Positions 57,948 through 64,000 of a stretch of 64,000 nucleotides of DNA are shown here, piece after piece. Source of the stretch: Paractinoplanes aksuensis (GTDB lineage: Bacteria > Actinomycetota > Actinomycetes > Mycobacteriales > Micromonosporaceae). The stretch lies in the NCBI RefSeq assembly GCF_024137025.1, contig NZ_JAMYJR010000009.1, positions 124,001 to 188,000 of the forward strand. Reading direction: 5' to 3'. Under the pieces are notes generated by a model. That model had not been told where the DNA came from and made no database searches. It was given only the letters and a program-made list of their open reading frames with translations. Position 1 is the first letter of the stretch. Each line of letters starts with the position of its first letter. Position numbers and translations under genes: made by a program.

Positions 57948-58613
57948 GTGCACGTGGTCATCATGGGGTGCGGGCGACTCGGTTCGACGCTCGCGCACAA
58001 CCTCGAGGAGCGGGGCCATGCGGTCGCCGTCATCGACCAGAACTCGGACGCCTTCCGGCGGCTGGGCTCCGGCTTCGGCGGCACCACGGTCGCCGGCATC
58101 GGTTTCGACCGCGACGTGCTGCGGGCGGCCGGCATCGAGCGGGCCGACGCCTTCGCCGCCGTCTCCAGCGGCGACAACTCCAACATCATCTCGGCCCGGC
58201 TGGCCCGCGAGACGTTCGGTGTCTCCCGCGTCGTGGCCCGCATCTACGATCAAAAACGGGCCCAGGTGTACGAGCGTCTGGGCATCCCGACCGTGGCCAC
58301 GATCCGCTGGGCGGCCGACCGGATGGTGCGCCATCTCGTCCCCGAGGGCACGGTCGAGGTGTTCCGCGACCCGACCAGCGTGGTCTCCATCGTCGAGGCG
58401 CCGTTGCACCGCGACTGGGTCGGGCGCACGCTCAAGTCGCTCGAGGAGCGCTCGGGCGCCCGGGTGGCCTATCTGATGCGGTTCGGCATGGGCACCCTGG
58501 GCACCCCGTCCACCGTGATCCAGGACGGCGACCAGGTGTTCATGCTGGTCACCGACGAGACCGTGGGCGACGTGCTGGACGTCGCGGCCGGCGCGACCAG
58601 GGAGGGGCTGTGA
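57948..58613 (+). CDS. ceoB: TrkA-type K+ regulatory protein (CeoB)
   Basis: A 221-residue RCK protein. The NAD-binding domain opens with VIMGCGRLGSTLAHNLEERGH and has the acidic strand end VIDQN; a C-terminal RCK_C domain follows (TSVVSIVEAPLHRDWVGRTLKSLEE; DGDQVFMLVT). Such proteins gate K+ channels or transporters in response to nucleotides. GTG at 57948 has a GGGAGG site. It is coupled with the next TrkA gene and divergent from the KimA-like permease, as ceoB is beside Rv2690c. Confidence 0.92.
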   Translation: MHVVIMGCGRLGSTLAHNLEERGHAVAVIDQNSDAFRRLGSGFGGTTVAGIGFDRDVLRAAGIERADAFAAVSSGDNSNIISARLARETFGVSRVVARIYDQKRAQVYERLGIPTVATIRWAADRMVRHLVPEGTVEVFRDPTSVVSIVEAPLHRDWVGRTLKSLEERSGARVAYLMRFGMGTLGTPSTVIQDGDQVFMLVTDETVGDVLDVAAGATREGL

Positions 58614-58615
58614 CC

Positions 58616-59293
58616 ATGCGGATCGCCATCGCCGGGGCCGGGAACGTGGGCCGCTCGATCGCCCAGGAGCTGATCGGCAACGGCCACCAGGTCATGCTGA
58701 TCGAGCGCCAGCCCCGCCAGCTGCGCCCCGAGCGGGTGCCCGAGGCGGACTGGGTGCTGGCCGACGCGTGCGAGCTCAGCAGCCTCGAGGAGGCCGACGT
58801 GGCCGGCTGCGACGTCGTGGTCGCGGCGACCGGCGACGACAAGGTCAACCTGGTCGTGTCGCTGCTGGCCAAGACCGAGTTCGCCGTGCCGCGGGTGGTG
58901 GCCCGGGTCAACCGGGCCGAGAACGAGTGGCTGTTCACCGAGCAGTGGGGCGTCGACGTCTCGGTCAGCAAGCCGCGCCTGATGGCCGCCCTGGTCGAGG
59001 AGGCGGTGACGGTCGGCGACCTGGTCCGCCTGATGACGTTCCGCCAGGGCGAGGCCAACCTGGTCGAGATCACCCTGCCCAAGAATGCCCCGTACGAGGG
59101 TCAGCCCGTCCGCGATGTGCCGCTGCCCCGCGACTCGGCGCTGGTGGCGATCCTGCGCGGCAAGCGCGTCATGGTTCCCACGGCCGACGACCCGCTCGAG
59201 GCCGGCGACGAGCTGATCTTCGTCTGCACGGCCGAGGTCGAGGACCAGATCCGGGCCGTCGTGCTGGGCAGCGACGGCCGCGAACTCGGCTAG
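58616..59293 (+). CDS. ceoC: TrkA-type K+ regulatory protein (CeoC)
   Basis: A 225-residue RCK protein with IAIAGAGNVGRSIAQELIGNGH and LIERQ, then a C-terminal ligand domain (GEANLVEITLPKNAPYEGQPVRDVPLP; AGDELIFVCTAEVEDQI). ATG at 58616 is preferred over GTG at 58610 because GGAGGGG (58601-58607) then has proper spacing. It follows ceoB directly. The two proteins are paralogues and may act as a pair on the same transporter. Its stop overlaps that of the convergent DUF3159 gene by 4 bases. Confidence 0.92.
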   Translation: MRIAIAGAGNVGRSIAQELIGNGHQVMLIERQPRQLRPERVPEADWVLADACELSSLEEADVAGCDVVVAATGDDKVNLVVSLLAKTEFAVPRVVARVNRAENEWLFTEQWGVDVSVSKPRLMAALVEEAVTVGDLVRLMTFRQGEANLVEITLPKNAPYEGQPVRDVPLPRDSALVAILRGKRVMVPTADDPLEAGDELIFVCTAEVEDQIRAVVLGSDGRELG

Positions 59294-60069
59294 ACCGTCT
59301 GTTCCGCCTTCTGCTCGCTGGTCACGCGGTGGATGGCCCACGCGGTGAAGGCGAACGTGGCGGCGTAGATCGGCCAGCTGATCAGGATGCGGACGATGCC
59401 GAGCGCGTTCGCCTCGCCCATCTGCCACAGCACGAACTGGATGCCCGCGCGCAGGCTGAGCGAGACCACCCAGACCAGCGTGAGCCACTGGAACGTCTTG
59501 AACAGCCGCGCGTTGCCGAACCAGTTCTGCTGGCCCTTGTTGGCCATGATGCCCCAGACGTAGCCGATGATCGGCTTCCGGACCAGGACAGAGATCAACA
59601 GGGCCGCGGCCTGCGCGAACGTGAGCAGGATGCCGGGCAGGTAGAAATCCTCGGCGTTGCCCGTGCGCCAGGCCAGGAAGGCCCCGATGGCGATGCCGAA
59701 AAGACCGTTCACCGCATGGCGTACGGGCTGCTTGCGGGCCAGACGGAAGGCGCCGATGGCCAGCGCGGTGAAGACGGCGCCACCGATCGCCCAATAGAGC
59801 GCCGTCCGCTTCTCGAGCCCGGCCACGGTGTCGCCCAGGATCACGTTGAGCAGCACGAAGGTGAGCACCGGAAGGCTCGACTCGATCAGCCCGCGGACCC
59901 CGCCGAGCTGCTCCGAGATCTGCTCGGACATCGAGGGGAAAGGCTCTTCCTCGTCGTCCTTCTTCGCGGGCGGCGCCGGGTGAAGGTCGAGGTCCTCGAC
60001 GACCTCCTCGGCGAGCCGTTCCTCCACGGTTTCGTGCGCGGCGTGACGCGGCTCGCTGCCGGGTGTCAC
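59290..60069 (-). CDS. DUF3159 membrane protein
   Basis: A 259-residue protein with a charged N-terminal tail (~50 residues) and about six membrane helices (LPVLTFVLLNVILG; YWAIGGAVFTALAIGAFRLA; GLFGIAIGAFLAW; and others). NGLFGIAIGAFLAWRTG and MANKGQQNWFGNARLFKTFQWLTLVW are the family landmarks. Function unknown; always found near the OB-fold, DUF3710 and dut genes in actinobacteria (Rv2693c-like). GTG start coupled to the OB-fold stop (GTGA). Confidence 0.92.
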   Translation of the reverse strand: MTPGSEPRHAAHETVEERLAEEVVEDLDLHPAPPAKKDDEEEPFPSMSEQISEQLGGVRGLIESSLPVLTFVLLNVILGDTVAGLEKRTALYWAIGGAVFTALAIGAFRLARKQPVRHAVNGLFGIAIGAFLAWRTGNAEDFYLPGILLTFAQAAALLISVLVRKPIIGYVWGIMANKGQQNWFGNARLFKTFQWLTLVWVVSLSLRAGIQFVLWQMGEANALGIVRILISWPIYAATFAFTAWAIHRVTSEQKAEQTV

Positions 60070-60443
60070 CGGGGCGCCTCCAGCTCGTAGTACGGGTTGT
60101 AGATGACCTTACGGTCGTCCCTGATCGCGATGCGGCCGCGCGCGGTGAGCTGGCGGCCGGGCTCGATGCCGGCGATCGACCGGCGGCCCAGGAAGATCAA
60201 AGTCACGACGTCACTGCCGTCCCACAGGTCGGCCTCGAGCGTCGGCAGATTGGTGCGAGGAGTGTAGGCCACCGTGCGCAACCGCCCGTTCACCGAGACG
60301 ACCTGACCCCGGGAGCACTGGCCGGCCGGCATCGCGCCGCACTTGGCCACCTCACGCTGCAGGTCGCGGGCGTCGAGCTCGGAATCGGTGGCCGTCAACC
60401 GGTCGAAGAACCGGCGCAGGCCGGTGCGCTCGTCGGTGGTCAT
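60066..60443 (-). CDS. OB-fold nucleic-acid-binding-type protein
   Basis: A 125-residue protein with a single OB fold: GQVVSVNGRLRTVAYTPRTNLPTLEADLWDGSDVVTLIFLGRRSIAGIEPGRQLTARGRI follows the usual five-strand pattern, after an N-terminal helix (RTGLRRFFDRLTATDSELDARDLQREVA). It resembles Rv2694c. A nucleic-acid role is inferred from the fold alone. It is translated just ahead of DUF3159. Confidence 0.88.
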   Translation of the reverse strand: MTTDERTGLRRFFDRLTATDSELDARDLQREVAKCGAMPAGQCSRGQVVSVNGRLRTVAYTPRTNLPTLEADLWDGSDVVTLIFLGRRSIAGIEPGRQLTARGRIAIRDDRKVIYNPYYELEAPR

Positions 60444-60535
60444 GACCTCTCCTCGTCCCGCACGGGATGAGCGGCACGGGCCATCGCCGTGCCGCCCCTA
60501 CAAGGTACGCCCTGGGTGACCACTGTCACGAGCCG

Positions 60536-61228
60536 CTAGACGGGCCGGCTGCCGTTCGTCGGCGGACCCGCCTGCTCCTGCTCAGCCTGCTCCTGCTGCG
60601 CCTGGTCGGTCATCTCCTTGGGCAGCCGCAGCGGCAGCGCCTCGCGCACCGGGCGGGCCTCGTTGTCGCGGACGACGACCAGACCGGAGAGGACCTCGCC
60701 CAGCCGGCCCTCACGGGACGGGTCAGCGGCGGCCGCGCCCTGGTAGAGGGCCCGGACCATCCAGCGCGGCCCGTCGATCCCGACGAAGCGCACGTCGGCC
60801 GGGCCGTCCGGGGTGTTCACCCGGGCCGCCAGCTCGATGCCGTACGGGCCGTCGATCTCGCGCGGGGCCACGCCGTCGGAGGTCATCGCGCCCGAGATCT
60901 CGGCCCGCACCTCGTCCCAGATGCCCTCGGACCTCGGCGCCGCGAACACGCCCAGCTGGAGCGCGCTCTCGCCGTCGACCAGCACGATCTGCTCGACCGC
61001 GCCGTCGGGGTTGGCCTGCACCCGCACCTCGACGCCGTCGACGGCCGGAATCTGCAGGCTGCCCAGGTCGAGCCGCTGTACGTCATCGGGGGCGTGGCTC
61101 GCGTCCCACGGACCGTGGTCGGGCGGCGGGGGCTCGTCGCCGGCGGCCAGGCTCTGCTTGAGCGCCTCGGAGGGTGCCGCGTCGGTGGCGCGAACGTGCT
61201 TGGGGCCACCGCGCTTACGGGAGAACAT
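60536..61228 (-). CDS. DUF3710 family protein
   Basis: A 230-residue soluble protein (VQRLDLGSLQIPAVDGVEVRVQ, QIVLVDGESALQLGVFAAPRSEGIWDEVR, DVRFVGIDGPRWMVRALYQGAA, LVVVRDNEARPVREALPLRLP). This family is conserved next to dut across actinobacteria; its function is unknown. The C-terminus is Gln/Glu-rich (DQAQQEQAEQEQAGPP) and varies between species. It lies 18 bases after dut on the same strand. Confidence 0.92.
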   Translation of the reverse strand: MFSRKRGGPKHVRATDAAPSEALKQSLAAGDEPPPPDHGPWDASHAPDDVQRLDLGSLQIPAVDGVEVRVQANPDGAVEQIVLVDGESALQLGVFAAPRSEGIWDEVRAEISGAMTSDGVAPREIDGPYGIELAARVNTPDGPADVRFVGIDGPRWMVRALYQGAAAADPSREGRLGEVLSGLVVVRDNEARPVREALPLRLPKEMTDQAQQEQAEQEQAGPPTNGSRPV

Positions 61229-61246
61229 CTTTACTGACCTTCCGTC

Positions 61247-61714
61247 TCATGCCTGCTGCGTGGGCAGCGCACTGTGCCCGCCCGTGGATCCATGGCCGCC
61301 GGCGCCGCGGGAGGTGTCGTCCAGCTCGTCGACCACCTGGAACGACGCCCGTTCGACCCGCTGGACGACCAGTTGGGCGATGCGGTCACCCCGGGCGATC
61401 TTGACCGTGTTCACCGGATCGTGGTTCACCAGGATCACCAGAATCTCGCCGCGGTAACCGGCATCGACCGTACCGGGCGCGTTGAGCACCGTCACGCCCA
61501 GGCGGGCGGCCAGACCGGAGCGGGGATGGACCAGACCGACGTACCCCTCGGGAATGGCCACGGCGATGCCCGTGCGCACCTTGGCCCGTTGCCCGGGCGC
61601 CAGGTCGACGCCTTCGGCCGCGACCAGGTCGGCGCCCGCGTCACCCGGGTGCGCGTAGGCCGGCAGCGGCAGGTCGGGGTCGAGCCGGCGGATCGGGATC
61701 ACAACGTCGGTCAA
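61247..61714 (-). CDS. dut: dUTP diphosphatase
   Basis: A 155-residue trimeric dUTPase that hydrolyses dUTP to dUMP, keeping uracil out of DNA and feeding thymidylate synthesis. Five motifs in order: [42 protein letters not shown], and the glycine-rich C-terminal arm [13 protein letters not shown]. The start is TTG ([10 protein letters not shown]) with a GAGGA site. First gene of dut-DUF3710. Confidence 0.96.
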   Translation of the reverse strand: MTDVVIPIRRLDPDLPLPAYAHPGDAGADLVAAEGVDLAPGQRAKVRTGIAVAIPEGYVGLVHPRSGLAARLGVTVLNAPGTVDAGYRGEILVILVNHDPVNTVKIARGDRIAQLVVQRVERASFQVVDELDDTSRGAGGHGSTGGHSALPTQQA

Positions 61715-61793
61715 GGCAAAAAATCCTCACTGGTGCGGCGGCGGGCGGCACTCACCCTGCCATCCTGCCGTGCCCCGTCGCGGAGGCGCGCCG

Positions 61794-61799
61794 TACCCT
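61794..61799 (+). promoter_or_regulatory. Candidate -10 box for the DUF3093 gene
   Basis: TACCCT ends 6 bases before the GTG at 61806, which lacks a ribosome site. Confidence 0.45.
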
Positions 61800-61805
61800 T
61801 CCAGG

Positions 61806-62282
61806 GTGACACCGGAGTCCTCCACGCGCACCACCGCGGCCCCCGCCTACGCCGAGCGGCTGCACCTGACCTGGTGGATCTGGCCGGTCATGCTGCTCGT
61901 CGTGGCCATCCTGGCCGTCGAGGTGCTGCTCGGCTTCCCCGACCTGCCGGTCTGGGTCCCGTTTGCCGTGCTGGTGCCGCTGACCCTGGCCGGCATGGCC
62001 TGGACCAGCCGCATCCGGGTCGCCGTGACCGCCGGCGAGTTCCAGGTCGACGACGCCCGGCTCCCGCTCGAGTTCGTCAAGGACGTGGTGGCGCTCGACG
62101 CCGAGGGCAAGCGCGAGGCGCTGGGCGTGGGCGCGCACCCGCTCGCCTTCGTGGTCCAGCGCCCGTGGATCGGCCCGGCCGTCCAGGTGCTGCTCGACGA
62201 CCCCGACGACCCCACGCCGTACTGGATCGTCAGCACCCGTCATCCGGTCGAGCTGGCCACGGCCCTGCTCAGCCGTCGATGA
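61806..62282 (+). CDS. DUF3093 membrane protein
   Basis: A 158-residue protein with two adjacent membrane helices (LTWWIWPVMLLVVAILAVEVLLGF and VWVPFAVLVPLTLAGMAW) and a C-terminal soluble beta domain (GEFQVDDARLPLEFVKDVVALDAEGKREALG; YWIVSTRHPVELATAL). The family is conserved beside dut (Rv2698-like) and of unknown function; the soluble part resembles PH-like domains. It overlaps the convergent next gene by 14 bases. Confidence 0.9.
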   Translation: MTPESSTRTTAAPAYAERLHLTWWIWPVMLLVVAILAVEVLLGFPDLPVWVPFAVLVPLTLAGMAWTSRIRVAVTAGEFQVDDARLPLEFVKDVVALDAEGKREALGVGAHPLAFVVQRPWIGPAVQVLLDDPDDPTPYWIVSTRHPVELATALLSRR

Positions 62283-63087
62283 CCTTCCGACGTGCCTTGC
62301 GCAGGTCTTTCTTGATGTGCTCACCCAGGTTCTTGGTGGCCCGGCGGTTCAGGTAACCGGCCACCGCCGCACCCGTCAGCATCGGGCCCAGGGTGGTCAG
62401 GCTGCGGCCGAACCGCTTCAGCAAGCTGCTCTGCAGCTCCTTGCGGGCGGCGGTGCCGAGCACGGAGGCGACACCGACCCCGGGCACCAGCGGATTGACC
62501 CCACGCTGCTGCGACCAGGCCTGGATCAACGAGGCGGCCCGCTGTCCGAGTCCGCCCCGGATCGGCTGTCCGTAGATCTCGTGCAGCTCGCCGACCAGCT
62601 TGAGCTCGACCGCCACGACCGCGACCGTCTCGGCCGCGAGCAGGACCGGCGCGGTGAGCAGGGTCGGCGGCGCGGCCCACTCGACCGCGGCGACGCCGCC
62701 CCCGGCCGCACCGACACCCGCCGTCGAGTTCGCGGCGTTGCGGATCAGGCGGTCGGCCAGGTCGTCGTCGGTCAGGCCGGGGAAGTGCCGGCGCAGGGTC
62801 TCGATGTCCCGTACGGGGACGTGTGGCGCGACGTCGGCGACCACGTCCCCCATCCACCGCAGCGCGGCTTTGGGCTTGAACAGCTGGCCCATTCCCCGGC
62901 GGCGGATGTCCCCCACGAGCCGGCCGAGAAGCTGCCGGCGGCCACCCGGTTCCAGGTCGTCAGCGGTGAGGGCGGCGACCGTCTGCCCGAGATCGGCGTC
63001 GACCGCGGCCAGCTCCTGGTTCTTGGCAGTCGTCTGCTCCAGGGCCCGCGCATCGCTCGTCTCGGCGGTGTGGTCGGTTCCGCTCAT
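62269..63087 (-). CDS. Conserved hypothetical protein with hydrophobic helices
   Basis: A 272-residue protein. The N-terminal ~120 residues are charged and soluble (helical, FPGLTDDDLADRLIRNAANSTA). The middle holds moderately hydrophobic helices (PPTLLTAPVLLAAETVAVVAVEL; TTLGPMLTGAAVAGYLN), and the C-terminus is basic (NLGEHIKKDLRKARRKV). This pattern suggests membrane association, somewhat like EcsC-type actinobacterial proteins, but I cannot name the family. Start at 63087 (MSGTDHT) gives a 6-base spacing from GGAGG; the ATG three bases earlier is also possible. Confidence 0.75.
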   Translation of the reverse strand: MSGTDHTAETSDARALEQTTAKNQELAAVDADLGQTVAALTADDLEPGGRRQLLGRLVGDIRRRGMGQLFKPKAALRWMGDVVADVAPHVPVRDIETLRRHFPGLTDDDLADRLIRNAANSTAGVGAAGGGVAAVEWAAPPTLLTAPVLLAAETVAVVAVELKLVGELHEIYGQPIRGGLGQRAASLIQAWSQQRGVNPLVPGVGVASVLGTAARKELQSSLLKRFGRSLTTLGPMLTGAAVAGYLNRRATKNLGEHIKKDLRKARRKVIDG

Positions 63088-63247
63088 CATCGTCCTCCCG
63101 TTGTCGGCCCCCGGGCTCATGCCTTGATGGTGATGCCCCGTGTCGACCCCGAGCCAAACCCGGCAACGGCCTGACGCCCGACCGCGAACCGCGGCCGGGT
63201 AGTGGTGCGCCCGTGCTACCCGCCCGGGCGTTGCGCAAGTGGCCTGG

Positions 63248-63544
63248 TCAGGCACACTCGCGGCAGATCAGCTCCCCGTTGCGCTCCGCGGCCAGCTGGC
63301 TGCGGTGGTGAACGAGGAAACAGCGAGCACAGCGGAACTCGTCGGTCTGCATCGGCAGCACCTTGACGGTGAGTTCCTCGTCGGCCAGGTCGGCGCCGGG
63401 AAGCTCGAAGCTCTCCGCCACCTCGACCTCGTCGACATCCACTGAACCCGACTGCGAGTCGGCGCGGCGGGCCTTGAGCTCCTCGAGGCTGTCCTCGCCG
63501 AGGTCGACCTCATCGCGACGCGGAGCGTCGTAGTCGGTGGCCAT
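63248..63544 (-). CDS. DUF4193 protein with C-terminal zinc ribbon
   Basis: A 98-residue acidic protein. The first ~65 residues are disordered and Asp/Glu-rich (DEVDLGEDSLEELKAR; DVDEVEVAESFELPG). The last 30 form a zinc ribbon (FRCARCFLVHHRSQL, then ICRECA) with four cysteines. DUF4193 is conserved in actinobacteria near dut and sigA (Rv2699c-like) and is of unknown function. An AGGAG site stands about 11 bases upstream. A 17-bp palindrome lies 33-49 bases before the start codon. Confidence 0.92.
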   Translation of the reverse strand: MATDYDAPRRDEVDLGEDSLEELKARRADSQSGSVDVDEVEVAESFELPGADLADEELTVKVLPMQTDEFRCARCFLVHHRSQLAAERNGELICRECA

Positions 63545-63576
63545 CGGTCTTCACTCTCCTGTATCGATGTGTCACT

Positions 63577-63593
63577 TGGCGTTAGTAACGCCA
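63577..63593. promoter_or_regulatory. Palindrome upstream of DUF4193
   Basis: TGGCGTTA-G-TAACGCCA is a perfect 8+1+8 inverted repeat in the promoter region of DUF4193. No regulator gene is adjacent. The remaining bases to 63925 contain no gene I can support; TTCCGACA occurs twice nearby. Confidence 0.4.
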
Positions 63594-63925
63594 GCGACGT
63601 TGTTTCGGTTCCCGGTTCCGCCGGACGATTTCCGACACTGCTTCCGACATTGCCCCCTGCCACGTCGGACACCCCCGGTGAGCGGGGAACACTACCGCTG
63701 TCGCGGCAGTGATGTACGCGCACGGGCGGCCCATTGTTCCCGATGTGACCGAGGCGACATCAAGGTAGGGGTAGCAGCCTCTGGATCATCGTCGCCGCGC
63801 CGGAAGTATTCCCTGTTTCCGCGGGCCTGGCGGACAGACGCTAACCTCTCGACAGGTCCTGCCCCTTCCCCGGGCGGCCTGGAGACCCCGGCTGCACCTA
63901 TTTCAGAATCACTGGAGCCAACCCC

Positions 63926-64000
63926 ATGAGCTTTGCGCGCGTACGAGCGCTCGTCGTCGTCGGCGTGCTTGCCGTGGCCGCGGTGGTGTTCGTCATCGTG
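63926..64000 (+). CDS. Partial gene: exported or membrane protein (5' end only)
   Basis: Only 25 codons lie in the window. The ATG follows GGAG at normal spacing and encodes SFARVR then LVVVGVLAVAAVVFVIV, a signal peptide or single membrane anchor. The family cannot be told from this much. It is divergent from DUF4193 with a 380-base gap. Confidence 0.6.
   Translation, partial: MSFARVRALVVVGVLAVAAVVFVIV

Overview
The window is about 70% G+C or higher, uses GTG and TTG starts freely, and carries actinobacterial signature families (DUF3000, DUF3093, DUF3159, DUF3710, DUF4193, HemQ/HemY-type haem synthesis, BsaP). ACT-GNAT fusions, DUF2637, Pro/Gln-rich single-pass proteins and membrane-anchored beta-propellers point to Micromonosporaceae, most likely Actinoplanes or a close relative. 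The genus is inferred from gene content, not from a search. I see no tRNA, rRNA, CRISPR array, transposase, integrase or phage gene.

Layout. (1) 0.1-6.6 kb: two ACT-domain genes, then the biotin genes: bioB with the tiny auxiliary gene bsaP on the minus strand, and divergent bioF-bioD. BioF and especially BioD carry repeat-rich low-complexity additions, and the 3' end of bioD is tandemly duplicated. (2) 6.7-17.4 kb: a GH65/ribokinase/DUF1697 operon, a GAF protein, a lipid-kinase homologue, a glycosyltransferase/YdcF/metallo-hydrolase operon, a LURP-one-like protein, a dGTPase and an LPXTG surface protein. (3) 17.5-30.6 kb: methionine sulfoxide reductase, a split LigD (polymerase at 18.7 kb, ligase at 23.6 kb), a K+ channel, an exported hydrolase, a HipA-like kinase/DUF3037 pair, thyA-folA, a WrbA-like gene and a TetR/RidA pair sharing a 28-bp palindrome. 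(4) 30.6-37.3 kb: hemE-hemY-hemQ, DUF3000, a membrane-anchored trypsin-like protease and RNase D. (5) 37.3-51.4 kb: an accessory stretch with several tandem-repeat arrays, a repeat-rich hypothetical ORF, DUF2637, a Pro/Gln-rich membrane protein, a fadA-fadJ beta-oxidation operon and a five-gene set of three paralogous beta-propeller proteins plus a two-component system. (6) 51.4-64 kb: dxs, folD behind a ZTP riboswitch, a TrmA-like RNA methyltransferase, a KimA-like permease divergent from two TrkA K+ regulators, then the DUF3159/OB-fold/DUF3710/dut/DUF3093/DUF4193 block.

From memory of gene order, parts 4 and 6 match the Mycobacterium tuberculosis Rv2676c-Rv2699c neighbourhood (hemQ, hemY, hemE, DUF3000, RNase D, dxs, methyltransferase, permease, ceoB/ceoC, DUF3159, OB-fold, DUF3710, dut, DUF4193). 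Part 5 therefore looks like an insertion between rnd and dxs.

The most unusual content is the beta-propeller/two-component operon, the repeat-expanded BioD, a 57-bp repeat array whose reading frame drifts and is restored, and a stem-containing intergenic element present at two places. Many genes have an actinobacterial -10 hexamer (TANNNT) ending 6-7 bases before the start codon, which suggests leaderless transcripts.
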